The position numbers were made by a program, and so were the translations under genes. Shown piece by piece: positions 63,201 through 64,000 of a DNA stretch of 64,000 nucleotides. Under the pieces are notes generated by a model. It saw only the letters and a list, made by a program, of their open reading frames with translations. It was not told where the DNA came from and did not search any database. Within the stretch, counting starts at the first letter, position 1, and every line of letters begins with the position of its first letter. This stretch comes from Apostichopus japonicus. Lineage: Eukaryota > Echinodermata > Holothuroidea > Aspidochirotida > Stichopodidae. The stretch is taken from positions 2,189,501 through 2,253,500 of the forward strand of contig NC_092570.1 in assembly GCF_037975245.1 (NCBI RefSeq), written 5' to 3'.

Positions 63201-64000
63201 GTTCAAGGCGCCGCCAGTTGATTATGATTATTTATATGATAGTAGTATGATAGTATGATTTTTTTTTTTATTGCAAAGACATTTGTAGGAACGGAACTAG
63301 CTTCTACTTTCTATGAAATGTTAATAATGTTTAACTGCTTTTAGTTTTCTGTAAGTTGGGACTGGGTTAAACGGAATTTGTCAGAAGTTCATCTGATGCA
63401 TGGTGTCGAAGTATTAAATTGTTCAATATGAATTGATGGTTATAACCTATAGCGCGAAATGAAACACATCTTTCGCGATCATGACGAATGAATGTATAAA
63501 AATTCGGGGTATGCCTATGCTGTTTAATTAATGACAGTCTTTTACTGCACATGATTCTACAGACAGTCTATACTCTATACTGTAGAACATTGTAATTATA
63601 GTTCCAATCCATAATTTCTTCACCAAAACAAACAACGGTCATAAAGGTCATAGGTCATATAGAACTTACCATTGAAACTACAATTAGTAATAGCATTCAA
63701 CTATGCTATTGAAGATTGTCCAAGAGTTTCGTAACTCGTTAGTATGTAGAAGTTCAAACTCTTCTACAACGACTCAAGGTTACCGCATAGCGTTAACAAG
63801 AAACTTAAGTTACCCGACCACACGTACATAGGATCGTCTGCACCCAATCAGTTGTCTGCTGTATAGGTACGTTACAACTTACAACGTCGCCTAATTGACA
63901 ACCTAGCCTAGGTCCTACAGGTGTAATCATTAGAAAACGTTGCCTAAATCCTAAGCTCTGTGTTTGTAAGTTTTCGCATTTTGAAGTTGATAATCACATA
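63201..64000. other. Non-coding right edge
   Basis: No gene recognised. The sequence is AT-rich and unstructured to the window end. Confidence 0.45.

Overview
The window is animal nuclear DNA. Five protein-coding genes can be read, four of them as short exons with consensus GT/AG boundaries, separated by long AT-rich non-coding stretches full of small non-autonomous transposons, SINEs, microsatellites and many G or C homopolymer runs. The orthologues (WRAP53, DCUN1D1/2, a BTB-Kelch gene, RHBDD1) and the kind of SINEs suggest an invertebrate deuterostome, most likely an echinoderm such as a sea cucumber. That assignment is an impression from reading, not a database result.

Layout. 134-2591 (-): first three coding exons of WRAP53/TCAB1; the rest lies beyond the left edge. 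4463-6685 (-): an intronless coding exon for a 740-aa acidic, Gly-rich protein whose middle resembles a DIRS-type retrotransposon Gag, with no reverse transcriptase or recombinase nearby. 6750-16590: non-coding, with a tRNA-derived SINE at 10062. 16594-23202 (-): complete seven-exon DCUN1D1/2 gene (257 aa), with a ~113-bp minisatellite in its last intron and a 328-bp fold-back element in intron 2. 23203-31250: no gene found; holds an unusual cluster of short hairpins (24694-24932), a TTAA-flanked MITE and two hAT-type MITEs. 31275-35539 (+): a complete four-exon BTB-BACK-Kelch gene with two BTB domains (921 aa). 36640-39470: repeats, including the 3' end of a non-LTR retrotransposon. 39471-42873 (-): complete four-exon RHBDD1 gene (373 aa), convergent with the Kelch gene. 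42874-64000: gene-poor and repeat-rich, with two more copies of the TTAA MITE, a full SINE with a matching flanking duplication, a second SINE-like element, a U2 snRNA-derived fragment, two more hAT-type MITEs, two long AT arrays, and a possible first coding exon of a plus-strand gene at 60980.

Functionally, three of the genes touch the ubiquitin/NEDD8 system: DCUN1D1 promotes cullin neddylation, BTB-Kelch proteins are CUL3 substrate adaptors, and RHBDD1 is a ubiquitin-binding ER rhomboid protease linked to p97/VCP. Nothing in the sequence shows that they are co-regulated. The best novelty candidates are the double-BTB Kelch architecture, the isolated Gag-like gene with a 5'UTR splice acceptor, the hairpin cluster, the U2-derived chimera, and the small transposon families defined here by terminal inverted repeats and target-site duplications.
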